DNA of 64,000 nucleotides from Toxorhynchites rutilus septentrionalis (Eukaryota > Arthropoda > Insecta > Diptera > Culicidae): the NCBI RefSeq assembly GCF_029784135.1, contig NC_073746.1, forward strand, positions 286,761,348 to 286,825,347. The letters run 5' to 3'. Position numbers and translations under genes: made by a program. The notes beneath the pieces were generated by a model. That model was given only the letters and a program-made list of their open reading frames with translations. It did not search any database and was not told the origin of the DNA. Shown in pieces: positions 1 to 11,330 of this stretch (positions within the stretch are counted from its first letter, which is position 1; the number at the start of each line of letters is the position of its first letter).

Positions 1-639
1 TCTTTCTATGTCTCACTAGGAAACATTAAATTAACAATTGAAAAAGCTTACTAGTTTTTGAAATGATTATAGATAAAAAAAACCTGTTAGTCGCATGTCT
101 TAATGAACTCACTAAAAGAAAAGCGAGATTTTTTGTTCAGTTGGACTTCAACATCTCAACCGAGTTGATTCAAAAAAACAAAATAGTTAAACACAACGTA
201 GGTTGTCCAAGTTTTTCAAAAGTGAATAAAACAATTGCTTATCTGCTTACTTGAACTTATAAAAGTTTGATTCTCATAATTATCCTAAGCCGATCCCCCT
301 TGAATCTCTAGAACGTTCACAACGCTGACAATTTTGTTGTATGGCGATCATTTCATTGCTTTTTTAATTCTAGAACTTTAGCGCAATTTTGTATGTTCAG
401 TGTTTGTTATACACCCAGGTTTTTTTACGCGGGGGATACATACCTCGTAAAAAAACCGCGTCAATTGGAATACCGAGTACCGTTACCTATTATCCATAGA
501 AACTCCGTATACATTCGTGAAGAACTTCACTCGACATTGTAAAGTGGTTAAAAAGCTTTAATTTAATTGATAGAAACCATCTAGTTTAATATAAATTATT
601 AGGATGAAATTAATATTAACATATTAAAAATTATTAACT
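1..639. other. No gene seen; short inverted repeat near 421-466
   Basis: This AT-rich stretch has no supported gene. The only structure I see is near 421-466, where a T-run followed by ACGCGGGGGA faces, across a few bases, a matching A-run with CCGCG, giving a small imperfect hairpin. It may be the end of a MITE. The 63-codon frame at 63-254 has no recognisable domain and is treated as chance. Confidence 0.4.
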
Positions 640-912
640 TTTAAGTTTTTCACTTCCAAAATGTTATTGAAATTCGTTAATTTAGATGTTCCACTACTAA
701 AGCCTGTACTAAATTTTCTCATCTTTCAAATGAAAGCAACAGAATCGTCTTCCGTAGCGTACTTTTTAATGTAGAGCCAGTTTGAGGCAACAGAGTCCGA
801 AACAAAAAAAAAGTTCTATAACTCTGTCATTGTTGAAATTCGAACATATGCGTAGAAGGATTTTTTTTCATCAAATATGAAACTCTGAGAGAATCTGGAT
901 AAATTTATTTTT
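640..912 (+). repeat. Dispersed repeat copy 1 (pairs with 34572-34858)
   Basis: About 270 bp here match the reverse complement of 34572-34858 at roughly 80% by eye. Shared blocks include CACTTCCAAAATG, TACTAAATTTTC, GAGCCAGTTTGAGGCAA, AACTCTGTCATT and CATATGCGTAGAAGGAT. No ORF or terminal repeat is evident, so it is a non-coding dispersed repeat of unknown class. Confidence 0.7.
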
Positions 913-1028
913 TTTTCATGTGAGAAAGGTTTTTCTGATTTCAAGGTGATGAATCAAAAATCAAATTCCTCTTTCATATTCAGAAAACGAAAAATACATG
1001 CAAAAGAAACGAATAAAAAAAATTCTTT

Positions 1029-1073
1029 ACTCGATTATATACAGTGAAAATAAATCAAAAACTGTATATAATC
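1029..1073. repeat. Small inverted repeat, 14-bp arms
   Basis: CGATTATATACAGT is followed after about 15 bp by its exact reverse complement ACTGTATATAATCG. The same pair of arms recurs at 5571-5606. The sequence resembles termini of pogo-like MITEs; a related but longer terminus lies at 14573-14618. Confidence 0.6.
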
Positions 1074-1360
1074 GCGCTGTATACCGATTGGTGATATCAA
1101 TAGCCTGTTTTGAAATGAATTTTAAGGATATTGATGTTTTGAGTTTTTGGATCAAAAAGTAACAAGTATATAACGCGTAGACATTTTATCTGTCAAATGA
1201 AGTGTTTATTATACCATTTCGTTCAGTTATTTAGGAGCTATTAACGATCAAAATCTCGGTCTCCGGCGTAACGCTTTCGTTTTCGAAACTTTGTTTTACA
1301 CCGCGGTATAGAAATGAAAGACGTGGTCCTACGTCAAAATACGGTTTTTTTGCAGGCGTA
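1074..1360 (-). repeat. Fragment of promoter-bearing dispersed repeat
   Basis: This stretch is the reverse complement of 55050-55300. Shared blocks include GTTATATACTTGTTACTTTTTGATCCAAAAA and the AACGAAAGCGTTACGCCGGAGACCGAGAT block, read on the minus strand. It ends at the point corresponding to the TATA box of the 55-kb copy, so the core promoter itself is lost. The motif ACGTGGTCCTACGTC at 1321-1335 is a variant of the recurrent GACGTAGGACTACGTC palindrome. Confidence 0.7.
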
Positions 1361-1590
1361 ATATTAAAAAATATATATCTAGACGTGGGTTTTTTCGTAC
1401 CTATGAAAAGGAAGTGGAGGCAATTTTTTCGCACGTAGAGCCTGTCCACGTTAAATTTCGGACACTTTTCTTTTAGTGTAGTTTATGAAATATTTCACAA
1501 ATCAATGAAATATTTCACTTACATGACAGCTGAAACCCTCCTCTTTATTTCGATGTCCAACATGTTTACATTCTTCTTCAGTTTGGTAAA

Positions 1591-3953
1591 ATGGCGTCGA
1601 ATCAAATGGAAGTACGCAAACGCATTTTGCGCGAACGGCAGCAAAATCCAATACTGTCGGTACGCGATCTTGCCAAAAAGCTAAAACTGCCGATGAGTAC
1701 CGTGTTTAGTGTGTGCAAATCGTTTGACCAGCGCCTTACTGTGGATCGGAAGGTTGGAAACGGAACAAAACGAAAAGTATGCTCCCGACAGATGAACCGA
1801 AAGGAGGTTGCCATTATTGAGAAACATCCCAACCTTTCAGTTAGAAATGTGACTCGAAAGGTTGGAAAATCAAAATCATATGTACAAAAAGTGAAGCAGA
1901 GGCATGGACTGAAGGCGTACAAAGTGAAATAGGTGCAAAGGTGATGATAAGCAAAATTTCACTGCAAAAAGCCGTGCTAAGGTGCTCTACACCCATTTTT
2001 TGCAAAAATGTTCATGCACCATAATTGACGATGAAACTTATGTTCTCTAAGACTTCAAACAGCTTCCGGGTCTCGCTTTTTATACTGCAATGCGAAGGAA
2101 TGCTCTAGCCTAGTGTTTTCGGACCAAGAAGCAGTCTAAATTCCCCAAAAAATACTTGGTTTGGCAGGCCATATGCAGTTGTGGCCGAAAATGTCTACGA
2201 GAAGGAATGTCTCCAGAAGCGGTTGCTACCATTCATAAGAAGCCACGACTCTCCAGCGTTGTTTTGGCCAGATTTGGCCTCTTGTCACTATGCAAAATCC
2301 ATCCTAGAATGGTATAATGCACATGAGGACAAATATGTGCCAAAAACAGCAATTCCACCGAACTGTTGTAGCGCTGCACTGATTTTAGTATTGTTGAGCC
2401 CCTCGTTTCTATGAGTATGAACGTCAGTTTCAACACAACTCCCGTGTGTAGAATCTGAGTGTCTTTTCATATGTGTATGTTTCGGATGAACTGCAAAGCG
2501 AATGCTTTTCCCCTTTCCGATTTCACTGCTAGCTATAATTGAGTGCCAGATGTAACTCGACGGCTCAATTTAGCCAAGACACGTCTCAGAAAATGTCTTA
2601 GACACTCGTGTGAGTTTTTTCTAAGAAATTCACGTTTCCTTAACCGGGAGAGTTTTTGGCGGGTTTTCTTGGTATTTGAATTCGGAATCCGGCGAGCGAC
2701 TCGATTTACGCTGCGCTCGGGAGATTAAATATAATCGCCCGAAAATGTTTGAAAAGTGGACAGATGTAGGCAACGGGGTTGAGGGTAAGACTACGTATTA
2801 TTAATATCGTTAATAATTTCGTAGTTCCGGTCCTTTTGATCATTGCGCTGATCTGAGGACTTCGAAGAAATATTCTTCCATTTCAACTTGGCCCGTGGAA
2901 GAGGCAGCAGTGTGCAGTTCCGTTTGTGAAATCGCGAGTAGTTCAAAAGGTAGTGAGTACCCATTTTTATTTTCCTTTTAACATGCGCATGTAGGGAAAA
3001 AATACTCAACACGCTAATAAATGAGAGGTGCGCTATAGAGCGCAAGAACAGAAGCAACACCACACAAAAGTACATACGCAATAGCCATTGAATGTGAGTG
3101 AATGGAGAAGCCATAGCAGTATGACTAGAAAGTCAACCGCCATTACCAAATCTTTTTGAATGTGCCTCTAGTGTAGTGAGCTAATTGAGCAAATCCAATG
3201 ATTTGATGTTCGAGCCTGGAGTAGATTAAACTTTGTGTTATGTGTAAATAAATTTAAAATAGTTTTGTTGTTATACTGCAGTTCGTTTTCCTGTATTTTA
3301 ATAAATTAGTTTTTTTTTATGTAAATTTTTGTTGTTGTTTTTGAATTGTATTGAGTGATTTACTGGCTAGCGGTGTGGCCTAAGTACCGGCAACTGTTTT
3401 TGTTGTTGTTGTAAAGGTTTTGAGTCTGCAAAGAGACTCCTTTTTGTTGAAGTTAGTTGAACATCCACTCCTACGCTCTGAAGCGAGCTTCGTTGTGGAC
3501 AATATTTTCGCTAATTGGTCCAGTGAGGAAAATTTGCTGAAATTTGTGGTCTGGGGATCGGCCTACGCACTCTCGGGCTTTAATCTTGTCCTCTGGACAA
3601 GCGGTGTTCGGGTTCACTTTACAGCGCAGATCAAATTGAGAAACAAACCGGGTTTTGGGGGAAGAAAGAAAAACCCGCCCTGGGAGTTCGATTCTCATTG
3701 GCCGGGCAACCAAAAGCACGGCGGTTGGCCTCCCTTACGGGAGTGGCGCTTAAGCCAACTGCTTGACTGCGCAGAGTCCCGGTTAGGAAGGACTCACACG
3801 TCTAGAAGGCGTGTCGGGTTACACTGTCCAGAACTTCACCCAGTGGAAAAGTACTGGGCTTTGATTAAGCGAAAACTATTCGAAACTAAGAAGAAACCGA
3901 ATGACATTAATGATTTCAAGAGGAGATGGAAAAGCGCCGCCGTCATTAACTGA
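1591..3953 (+). pseudogene. ITmD37E transposase pseudogene, interrupted
   Basis: The family enzyme cuts and pastes its own element at TA sites, using an N-terminal helix-turn-helix and a DDE catalytic core. Residues 1-113 (1591-1929) are open and carry the paired HTH region, starting MASNQMEVRKRILRERQQNP. The frame then breaks. Catalytic remnants follow: IIDDETYV (first Asp) near 2020, a KQLPGLAF block near 2056, and FWPDLASCHYAKSILEWY (second Asp) near 2265. The final Glu block, PELHPVEKYWALIKRKL, sits at 3838-3890 beyond the insertion. Counting across the insertion puts 37 residues between the second Asp and the Glu, the D37E signature. Several stops and frameshifts show it is dead. Confidence 0.85.
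2367..3833. mobile_element. LTR-like insertion (possible solo LTR) inside ITmD37E copy 1
   Basis: The transposase reading frame is split exactly here, and both sides carry CTGT (2363-2366 and 3834-3837), a 4-bp target duplication. The 1,467-bp insert starts TGTAGCG and ends GGTTACA, fitting the TG...CA ends of an LTR. It contains an AATAAA signal near 3247 and no sizeable ORF with a known domain. A tRNA B-box-like string (AGTTCGATTCTC) occurs near 3686, so a composite with a SINE piece is possible. It has no clear terminal inverted repeats. A solo Ty3/gypsy LTR is my best guess, but no sister LTR is visible. Confidence 0.5.
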
Positions 3954-4092
3954 AATAAACAATCAGTTTTGTTGCGTTACGTGAATTTTTGTTATACTGG
4001 CATCATCTTGGTGTCCGAAATTTAACGTGAACAGGATTTATAAGGAGAAACACGTCTCCTCAGCGACAACATTGCAAGAGTCACATTTTCTA

Positions 4093-5382
4093 AAGGGTGT
4101 GTCACATCAAATTGCATCACGGGAAAAACGCTGTAAAAATTCGCCCAGTAGACCGATCCTTTTGAAAATTTTAGACAGTAAAATAAAAACTATTAAACTT
4201 TTGGCATTTTCTTTTTATTCATACTTCGAGCCCAAGCCCGTATGCTCGCACCTTCCTCTTTACCCCGTCCATAAGGTTCTGTACAACGTCAGATTGTAGT
4301 TTTTTTTTGAACAGAAATCCATTTTCTCTTGAAGTCTGCCTCCGATTTGACAACTTTTGGGTTCTTCCGGAGGGCCTGCTTCATAATCGCCCAATATTTC
4401 TTTATTGGGCGAAGCTCCGGCGCGTTGGGCGGGTTCATTTCCTTTGGCACGAAGGTGATCCCGTTGGCTTCGTACCACTCCAACACGTCCTTTGAATAGT
4501 GGCACGAAGCGAGATCCGGCCAGAAGATGCCCTTGTGCTGCTTCAATAGTGGTAGTAAGCGCTTCTGTAGGCACTCCTTAAGGTAAACCTGTCATTTTAC
4601 CGTGCCGGTGATTACGAAGGGATCGCTCCGCTTTCCGCAAGAGCAGATCGCTTGCCACACCATGTACTTTTTGGCAAACTTGGATAGTTTCTGCTTGCGA
4701 ATCTACTCCGGAACGCTGAATTTGTCCTCTGCGGAGAAGAACAACAGGCCCGGCAGCTGACGAAAGTCCGCTTTGACGTAGGTTTCGTCGTCCATTACCA
4801 GGTAATGCGGCTTCGTCAACATTTCGGTGTACAGCTTCCGGGCTCGCGTCTTCCCCACCATGTTTTGCCTTTCGTCGCGGTTAGGAGCCTTCTGAACCTT
4901 GTATGTACGCATGCCCTCCCGCTGCTTGGTCCGCTGGAAGAATGAACTTGACAAATTCAGCTTATTGGCGACATCCCGGACCGAACTTCTTGGATCACGT
5001 CTAAACTGCTTAACTACGCGCTTGTGATCTTTTACACTGAAGGAGCATCCATTTTTGCCGTTCTTCTCCTTCCGGTCGATGGTTAGGTTCTCGAAGTATC
5101 GTTTTAGTACTCTGCTGACCGTGGATTGGACGATTCCCAGCATCTTACCGATGTCCCGATGTGACAACTCCGGATTCTCGAAATGAGTGCGCAGGATTAA
5201 TTCACGACGCTCTTTTTCGTTCGACGACATTCTTCCAAATTTACGAAAAATTGACAGTGAAGCATGGCCAACGTGATCTATACACTCTTATCTGATTATA
5301 AGCGAAAGCTGAAGATATAATTCCTAAAAATTAAATTTCTACAGCGTTTTTTCCGTGATGCAATTTGATGTGACACACCCTT
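4093..5382 (-). mobile_element. ITmD37E-type DNA transposon, second family
   Basis: A 1,290-bp element with long inverted termini starting AAGGGTGTGTCACATCAAAT at both ends. The match continues for about 42 bp with a few differences. The left flank is TA (4091-4092); the right flank is CA (5383-5384), a decayed TA. Its left edge is only 54 bp from the right edge of the neighbouring element, but the termini and proteins differ enough to be a separate subfamily. Confidence 0.9.
4219..5230 (-). pseudogene. ITmD37E transposase pseudogene, catalytic Glu lost
   Basis: The protein starts MSSNEKERRELILRTHFENP and runs through the two HTH regions and the linker QKAPNRDERQ. First catalytic Asp: VMDDETYVKADFRQLPG, near 4760-4800. 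Second: FWPDLASCHYSKDVLEWY, near 4485-4535. At the position 37 residues after the second Asp, where family members have Glu (PVEKYW), this copy reads PIKKYW, a Glu-to-Lys change that should abolish catalysis. There are in-frame stops after FSVPE (4703-4705) and after GTVK (near 4592). A frameshift at an A9 tract near 4293-4301 separates the C-terminal tail, which ends near 4219. Confidence 0.9.
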
Positions 5383-5570
5383 CATGTACGGTTGTCCTAC
5401 ATTAATAGAAATTTGAACCCGTTCTGTTTTGACTGATTGGTCTGAAATTTGGAACACACCTTTATCTCTGCTGTCATTATAATACTGCGTATTCCATTAT
5501 CTTAAAAAATCCAATTCGGCAGCCGCTATAAAATGGCTGATTTCATGTATCAGGGCGGACTCGATTATAT

Positions 5571-5606
5571 ACAGTCTCGGATTTCTTTCACTGTATATAA
5601 TCGAAG
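5571..5606. repeat. Small inverted repeat, second copy of the 1029-1073 type
   Basis: The same CGATTATATACAGT / ACTGTATATAATCG arms as at 1029-1073, here about 9 bp apart, preceded by GGGCGGACT and followed by a further half-copy CCTGTATATAATAGAGT. Confidence 0.6.
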
Positions 5607-5984
5607 CCTGTATATAATAGAGTAAAACAAATTTTTTTTCGTTTTTTATGGATATACAGATAGACATTCGTTTAGCCGAACTTGAAGAAAACTTACACTT
5701 ACAAAACAATTAGGAATGTTCTTTTTATCTGGATACATATTTGCTGTAGTGGTAGTATATTTTAGTCACTTTTATAGAAGGGAGGCGCGTCACAATCCCA
5801 TACGCACAAGGCGGCATCGGTGGATGGAAGCATTCAAACGTCGTTTTTCCCGAGACATACGTTTAGCCGCAGAGCATAAAAATCAGGTTTCCGTCTAACC
5901 ACCGAGTCTTTATCTGAGTTTTATCGAAAAATTACTTCGGAGTATTCAATTTACATGGTAAATATAAGATGTGCAACGTAAGAA

Positions 5985-7621
5985 GTTGGTCAGATTAGTG
6001 ATTCACGTATAATTTGAAAGAAGGGCGAAAGGTACTCGATTTACGGAGGAAGAACGGAGAATAAGAAAGATGTTCAAATACAAAAAAAAAATTCAAATCA
6101 CTCGATCGCAACAAAAATTGGTCGATCTGAGAAAGAGGCACATAATTTATTGAAAATGGGCCCGAAATATGGAATAAAACGAGCTACAAAAGGGAACACC
6201 AAAGTTACTTTGCGTCTTAAGGGGGTATTCTAGTCTAGAAATCTGAAAAAATCGAAATTTTTTTTTACCCTATTTCTGTAGTTTAGGCATTCAAGAATAT
6301 ACTCTAGAAAGGACTTATCGAAAATCCTATTATTTACCTAGTTAGAGCCATTTTAGTGATGTGGTATCTAACCTGTTACGGCCATCACAATGAACTTCAA
6401 ACGCGTTTCTCTCGGAACTAGTTTTTTTCTAACTGGCGTACACGATATCTCAAGTTCTACTGAACCGATTTATGTCAAATTTATATGAAAATAATCTGCA
6501 TACATCTCTCTATCGCATGAACCAATAAAAAATTATAACTTTTTAATTTTACTATTTTTAAAAAATCGGTAAACGCAAAAAAAAACGTTTTAAACAGCAT
6601 GTTTGTTTTTTGTTAAAACCCATGTTTTTGACTTGTCCGAGGTTCATGCCATAGCGACATCTTTACTGATTCAGAATCTGTTCGATTTTTTTGTTTCAGA
6701 TAACCAGAAGGACTGGAATCGTGTACGCCATGGCACAACTTTTTTTTTGAACACCCTCACTTCACCAGCATGTAACTATTCTAATTATGAATATTTTTTT
6801 TCCGTCCTATTTTTGTTTTATTGTTGAAAGATAGATAAATGAATAATGATATAATGGATAGTAAAAATATTCTTTGTTTTATTTTTACGGAGTTCGAAAA
6901 AACGTCCGAAATTCGTGTCTCTACACTAGAATACCCCCTTAAAGGTCGAATAAGACACGAAGCAGCCAAGAAACGATTGTCCTGCTCGCAAATTAAGACA
7001 GAATTGGTTGTTCTAGTAACGAAGAGGCATATTGAGCGCATGCTGAACGAGTCACCAAACATCAAGTGGAAGAAACTTGAAGGGAAGCCTGGAACTGACC
7101 GCCACTCATGAGCAGAACCGTCTAAATTTCGTCCGGCAATACATGGAATGGAAACTAGAAGGGCGAAATGTTGTGTTTTCCGACGAAAAAAAGTTTAAAA
7201 AGTAAAAGTGGGCCGGACTGTTGCTATTGGCACGATTTAAGTCAGTAGAATGTCGTGAGATCGAAGCGAAACTTTGGGGGCGGAAGTTTGATGGTGTGGG
7301 GAGCCTTTTTCTATCACAGCAAAGTTCCCATTTGTTTCATTTCCACCCGAATGAACTCCGAAAAGTATCTTGAGTTACTGGACGAGTTACGTTTCAATTG
7401 GCCATATTGATAATAACGCTACTGAGGATTTTCAGCAGGATAATACATCGATCCACGTTTGCAAGCAATTGGAGGTATGGTTTGCTGAGAAGGACATTCC
7501 GCTTCTTGAATTGCAGTCCCGATTGCAATCCCATAGAGAACATATGAGGAATCTTGGCCGGGATGGTCTATGCAAACGGACGACGATATGTCGACACTTC
7601 CAAACTCAAAGCAGAAATTAA
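5985..7621 (+). pseudogene. Tc1-like transposase pseudogene
   Basis: Fragments in order: an HTH tail resembling ATKIGRSEKEAHNLL near 6105-6145; a block KYGIKRATKGNTKVTLRLK ending at 6220, where the insertion begins; then GRIRHEAAKKRLSCSQIKTE from 6943. Next come LTATHEQNRLNF-like sequence near 7100, VVFSDEKKF (first catalytic Asp) near 7170, GGGSLMVWGAF near 7275-7305 and FQQDNTSIHV (second Asp) near 7430. The expected third acidic block downstream of LLEL is scrambled. Frameshifts and stops are frequent. Domain order and motifs are typical Tc1 family; the protein cannot function. Confidence 0.8.
6221..6938. mobile_element. piggyBac-type (TTAA) MITE inside the Tc1 copy
   Basis: A 718-bp insert with inverted ends GGGGGTATTCTAGT(C/G)TAGA, flanked on both sides by TTAA (6217-6220 and 6939-6942). 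Removing it with one TTAA rejoins the Tc1 transposase codons. TTAA duplication and short terminal repeats fit the piggyBac superfamily. No transposase is encoded, so it is non-autonomous. Mosquito MITE families with TTAA targets are known; I cannot say which this is. Confidence 0.85.
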
Positions 7622-7763
7622 ATGTGAATTGTTACTGTTTTTTAATAATCAATTCGATGAAAATAAACAATAAACGTCTTTTATGAGTAAACTGAACAAG
7701 TAATTGACTTATTTTTAAACATATTGAGGAAAAATAAGGTGCGGCTAAACGAATGTCAACCAC

Positions 7764-8492
7764 TATATGTTACAGAACATCAGAACAGTCAGACATTTAA
7801 ATTAAAGGATATAAATAACGGAAGGGAAAACTTAAAAGTCAGCAATTTTAAATTTGCTTAAATTTGTTATTTTTAATTTTATGCTAAAAATTCATATTCA
7901 ACTCGTTTGTTTCTATCGATTCAATTGAAGCTCGCTAAGCTCTACAATTTGTTGTTTGACACCCAACTTCTATCACTCTTAATTTCGCTGCAATATCGAT
8001 ATAAACCATTCCTCGTGAAAATTCGAGCAAAATCTTCAAAAATCACGTTTTTTACCCCACTTTACATATAATAGCCATTTAAATTTCAGCTTAACTTAGA
8101 AAGGCTACATTTTTGCTTAAAGTAAGTCATATTTGAAATGTAAATGTTTTTTATTTTCAAACTGTTAATTGTTAATTGGGATATGTGTATCAAATGAATG
8201 GACTTGACTCTGAGAACAAACTACATTATGAACAACATAAATTCAAAAAAATTGTTGAATGTTATTATTGTAGAGAAATATTCTAATGATACAGATAATG
8301 TACCAAAAACTCGAAAATAATAAAAAGGAAAAAAAACTTTTTAGGTTAATCGTTTTTGTTGTGATGAAACTTAATAATAATACAGATAATGTAATAAAAG
8401 CTTAAAAATAATTAGGCAGTAGCAGTTAGTAGTTATCAAACCCCTTCTTTCATTAATCTAGGGCAGGGGCTCCCACTTGGCTGAATATCCAA
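7764..8492. other. No feature seen
   Basis: AT-rich sequence with no ORF, terminal repeat or RNA gene that I can support. Confidence 0.4.
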
Positions 8493-8816
8493 CTAATTCC
8501 GCTTTACGATTGGGGAGTTTAGGGGCTCAATATATTCTGCTTTGACGGGATATTCATAGATCATTAGGTTGTTCCACACATCAGCTAACGATTCTCTTGC
8601 ATACTCAAAATGTTTCGTTTCCAGTTCCGGGTCCCTTGTTTTGAGTTTTTCATCCAAGTGAGATCTGTAATGATCAAGAGGAAATATTAAACCTGCTAAC
8701 TCCCGGGGAAGAGGAGCTATTCGATGATCAACTAGGTTGAAAGCACGGCGTCCTAGAGCGTTTGAAGCAACGGATATTGCATCAAGATTCAAATGATTAA
8801 AATTCTGAATCGCCAT
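8493..8816 (-). CDS. Unrecognised 107-codon frame, possible exon or retrocopy fragment
   Basis: The minus-strand frame begins MAIQNFNHLNLDAISVASNA and ends at a stop after SPIVKRN. The open frame extends further upstream (DEHPRYKKVID before the Met) to a stop near 8860, so the Met may not be a true start. Composition is balanced and unlike the low-complexity chance frames nearby, with mixed charged and hydrophobic residues and no transmembrane segment. I do not recognise a family. An AG acceptor (ACCAG) exists just inside the upstream end of the open frame, so it could be a terminal exon, a processed-gene fragment, or chance. No TE motif is visible. Confidence 0.35.
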   Translation of the reverse strand: MAIQNFNHLNLDAISVASNALGRRAFNLVDHRIAPLPRELAGLIFPLDHYRSHLDEKLKTRDPELETKHFEYARESLADVWNNLMIYEYPVKAEYIEPLNSPIVKRN

Positions 8817-8979
8817 ATCTATGACCTTTTTATAACGAGGGTGCTCATCTGGTCCTCAATCCACATTGATTATGATTACTGGCTTGATTATTCTTTAATA
8901 CCGAATAATTTCGAATTCAGGCAGCTAGCATACCCTTTTCAAATCGAGCCAAAAATAGTGCCATCCTGAACGAACTACA

Positions 8980-8998
8980 ACTCTCTCTCTCTCTCTCA
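8980..8998. repeat. (CT)n microsatellite
   Basis: About nine CT units, followed by a T-run at 9012-9020. Confidence 0.8.
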
Positions 8999-11330
8999 TA
9001 CATTCAAAGTTTTTTTTTCCGAAATATAAAACACATGGAAACAATCATGCTTCAGTACTATTTTGAGGGATTGTAACAAAAACTGATTGAGACAGATAAG
9101 GCGTTCAATCGTGCCTGAATCATCAAATGAAATCGGCATTAAATACAAGCTAGAAACCCTACTCCCAAAACGGTACTCCCCCTCCTTATTTACATAATAA
9201 ATAACCTACCTTTATTGGAATCTCCCGGAGCAACCATGTCCCAAAAAATCATTCATACAATTTCATCCATCTAAATTCAATTGCTTGGGTTCTGCCAGGA
9301 GACTGCCACTCAAAAGCTTACTTTACTTCCGGAGGATTTAACCCTACCTATTTCGAGGAATACATAACTTTTCCGTTGCCAAACCACACGTGTCAGTATG
9401 GCTACACTTCTGGCTGATACTCAATATAGGTTCATGTGCAAGTGTGGCCACATGTGTGTGTGTCGGTTTGTGGGTGGGTGGGATGTTTGTATGATACTCG
9501 ACTCCGTCCATACATGTGATCCAACGTTCTCATCCCCACAGGGCAGCCTATCTCGTCGTCTATCAATCAAGAAAGCTCAAGATGATGGAACGTTTCCCGG
9601 GCAGAGCTCATCTTTTGGGTCTATATGTGCAAGGTCATTTGGGTGGTTTGGTTTTCCAGAGTTTTGCCATCAAACACACCATCCACCCACACCTTCATGC
9701 ATGTGTATATACACAAGTTACGAAATCACTGATGGTAAACACCTAAATTTAAGAATCAAAGCAATCAATATGTGCGCCGAAACGTGGGTCGATAGGTCAT
9801 GGGAAATTCTGTTCTAAATATGCGTACGAAAAACGCAAACACATCCGGCATTCGGCTGCGGAAGGTTCGCAATTCTCATCAATCTTTTATATTTTGTTTG
9901 TGGGGAAGAAAGTGGACCGAAAGTTTTGGTCCGCTTGTCGTCACCCGTGCCGATTTCTGGTGGCCCGGAAAAATGTAGCATTTTTGGCCCAGCGGAGGGA
10001 TTGCTTTTCGTCGATGGGAAACGAGTGTAGGCAAGGGATAAAAGCGTGGAATGGGCAGAACGAATTCTTGTCACGAATGCCGGATGATGATGATGGTGAT
10101 GAGGATGATGCAACGGGTGTACTCTTTTCGATTGGAATTGTTGAAAGTTTGGAAATTGGCGGGGTTCAAACTTGGATACGGTTCCATTGCCGCTACGTTA
10201 TCAGCAGCGATCCGTCTCTTATCGAGTCAATTTCAAATGATGCTATATAAGCACGTAACACTAACTAAAGGGAAGTGTTCGATAAACGATATTCCGAAAA
10301 GAATTCCCCACTATTCACAAGTAATCGCTGAAAATTTGAATGTCGAAATGGTAACATTCTACAAATTGCCACACATTACTCGGTGACATCCAGAATAGTT
10401 GTAACGTAATTGGATAGTTTGCACTCCGGGAATCTGATCCAACTCATTGGATTACCATCCGGGTACATCAACTTTGTATTCAAAGACAAATAAAAAATCA
10501 CCTCACACAAATCCCCAGGCGGGTTCTGATTAATTTCAGTGACAGAAAAGTTGAGTGCTGCGGAGCGGAAACATGGTGTCGCATTCCGTTGGAGTTCGAT
10601 GTGGCCTCCCACCAAGTCAAGTGCGCTAAGCTTTGAGCAAAACGGATTACAGTCAGTAACATTTGTTTCACTTTCCAGAGGTTTGTGCGCCGCCTGTGTG
10701 CAATTTGGGAATATCTGATGAGAGCAATTCACGAGGTGTCAGATTGAACGGGATGAGCCGAATGGGAAAAAGTGGCGAATGGCTGCCCACTGGGTGGAAA
10801 CTATCCGAAAGCTGGTTCAAAGGAGGAGACGGAACAAAGTACACCCGAGATGGAAAGTCGGTGTCATGAAAGTTTTTTCGCTCGCAGCTGCTATTGTTTC
10901 GGTGCTGTGTTTCAGACTTTTCAAATGACAGAAATTTTTCATTTCTTCTCGGTTGGTAGTTTTTAATTTGAAAGTGAGGTTGAGCAGGAGCTCATATTTT
11001 CAGCGGAATAATTCCTCTAGTCAGCTCACTGTTCTCAGCTGTGTGTTTTTTACATTAATTTCAAAGGACAACTGTGTGCTCGCCGCTCGCAACGCAAATG
11101 AACGAGTTTGCGTTAGCATATGGCCAGGATAGGATTGGGATTTGTATCTGGCTTTCGCCCTGGAGTGAGACAGATTAATGAGATTTGTTTTTCTTCTGGT
11201 TGCCACCTAGAATTAGCGTTTGCCACTGGCTTCTTGTGGATGTTGGATAGAATAATAATGTCAGCCAACATATATTATGCGCTGAAAATTTGGATATTTG
11301 GTTTATCTTGTGATGTTTAGATTTTGATTT
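8999..11330. other. Unique, relatively GC-rich DNA; no supported gene
   Basis: This stretch reads differently from its surroundings: fewer homopolymers, more GC, and no similarity to any other part of the window. Open frames on both strands at 9398-9817, 9894-10250 and 10376-10732 overlap one another and show no domain. A GAT/GATG microsatellite lies at 10083-10111, and GT-rich tracts occur near 9451-9482. It could be intronic or regulatory host DNA. Confidence 0.4.

Larger units (their letters stand above)
1438..4038 (+). mobile_element. ITmD37E-type DNA transposon, split by an insertion
   Basis: The ends are 28-bp inverted repeats at 1438-1465 and 4011-4038. They match at 25 of 28 positions and share the core CACGTTAAATTTCGGACAC. 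Each is flanked by TA (1436-1437 and 4039-4040), the usual target of the IS630-Tc1-mariner superfamily. Between them lies a broken transposase whose two catalytic halves rejoin across the insertion at 2367-3833. Without that insertion and one 4-bp target copy the element would be about 1.13 kb. Confidence 0.85.
5657..7763 (+). mobile_element. Degenerate Tc1-like transposon
   Basis: The termini share GACATTCGTTTAGCCG: left at 5663-5678, right as the reverse complement at 7743-7758. TA lies just outside on the left (5655-5656) and near the right end. A related ACATACGTTTAGCCGCAG occurs inside the left end at about 5858. The element holds a broken Tc1-type transposase and is itself split by the TTAA-flanked insertion at 6221-6938. 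The exact outermost bases are uncertain by a few positions. Confidence 0.75.

Noticed and set aside
3677..3692. tRNA gene from the AGTTCGATTCTC B box
   Set aside because: No A box at the right distance and no cloverleaf; at most a SINE piece.
9398..10250. Plus-strand frames of 118-139 codons
   Set aside because: They overlap long frames on the other strand, lie in locally GC-richer DNA where stops are rarer, and show GT- or GAT-repeat-derived residues; no domain.
10376..10732. Minus-strand 118-codon frame with several Cys
   Set aside because: Overlaps opposite frames and shows no family pattern, signal peptide or splice context I can support.
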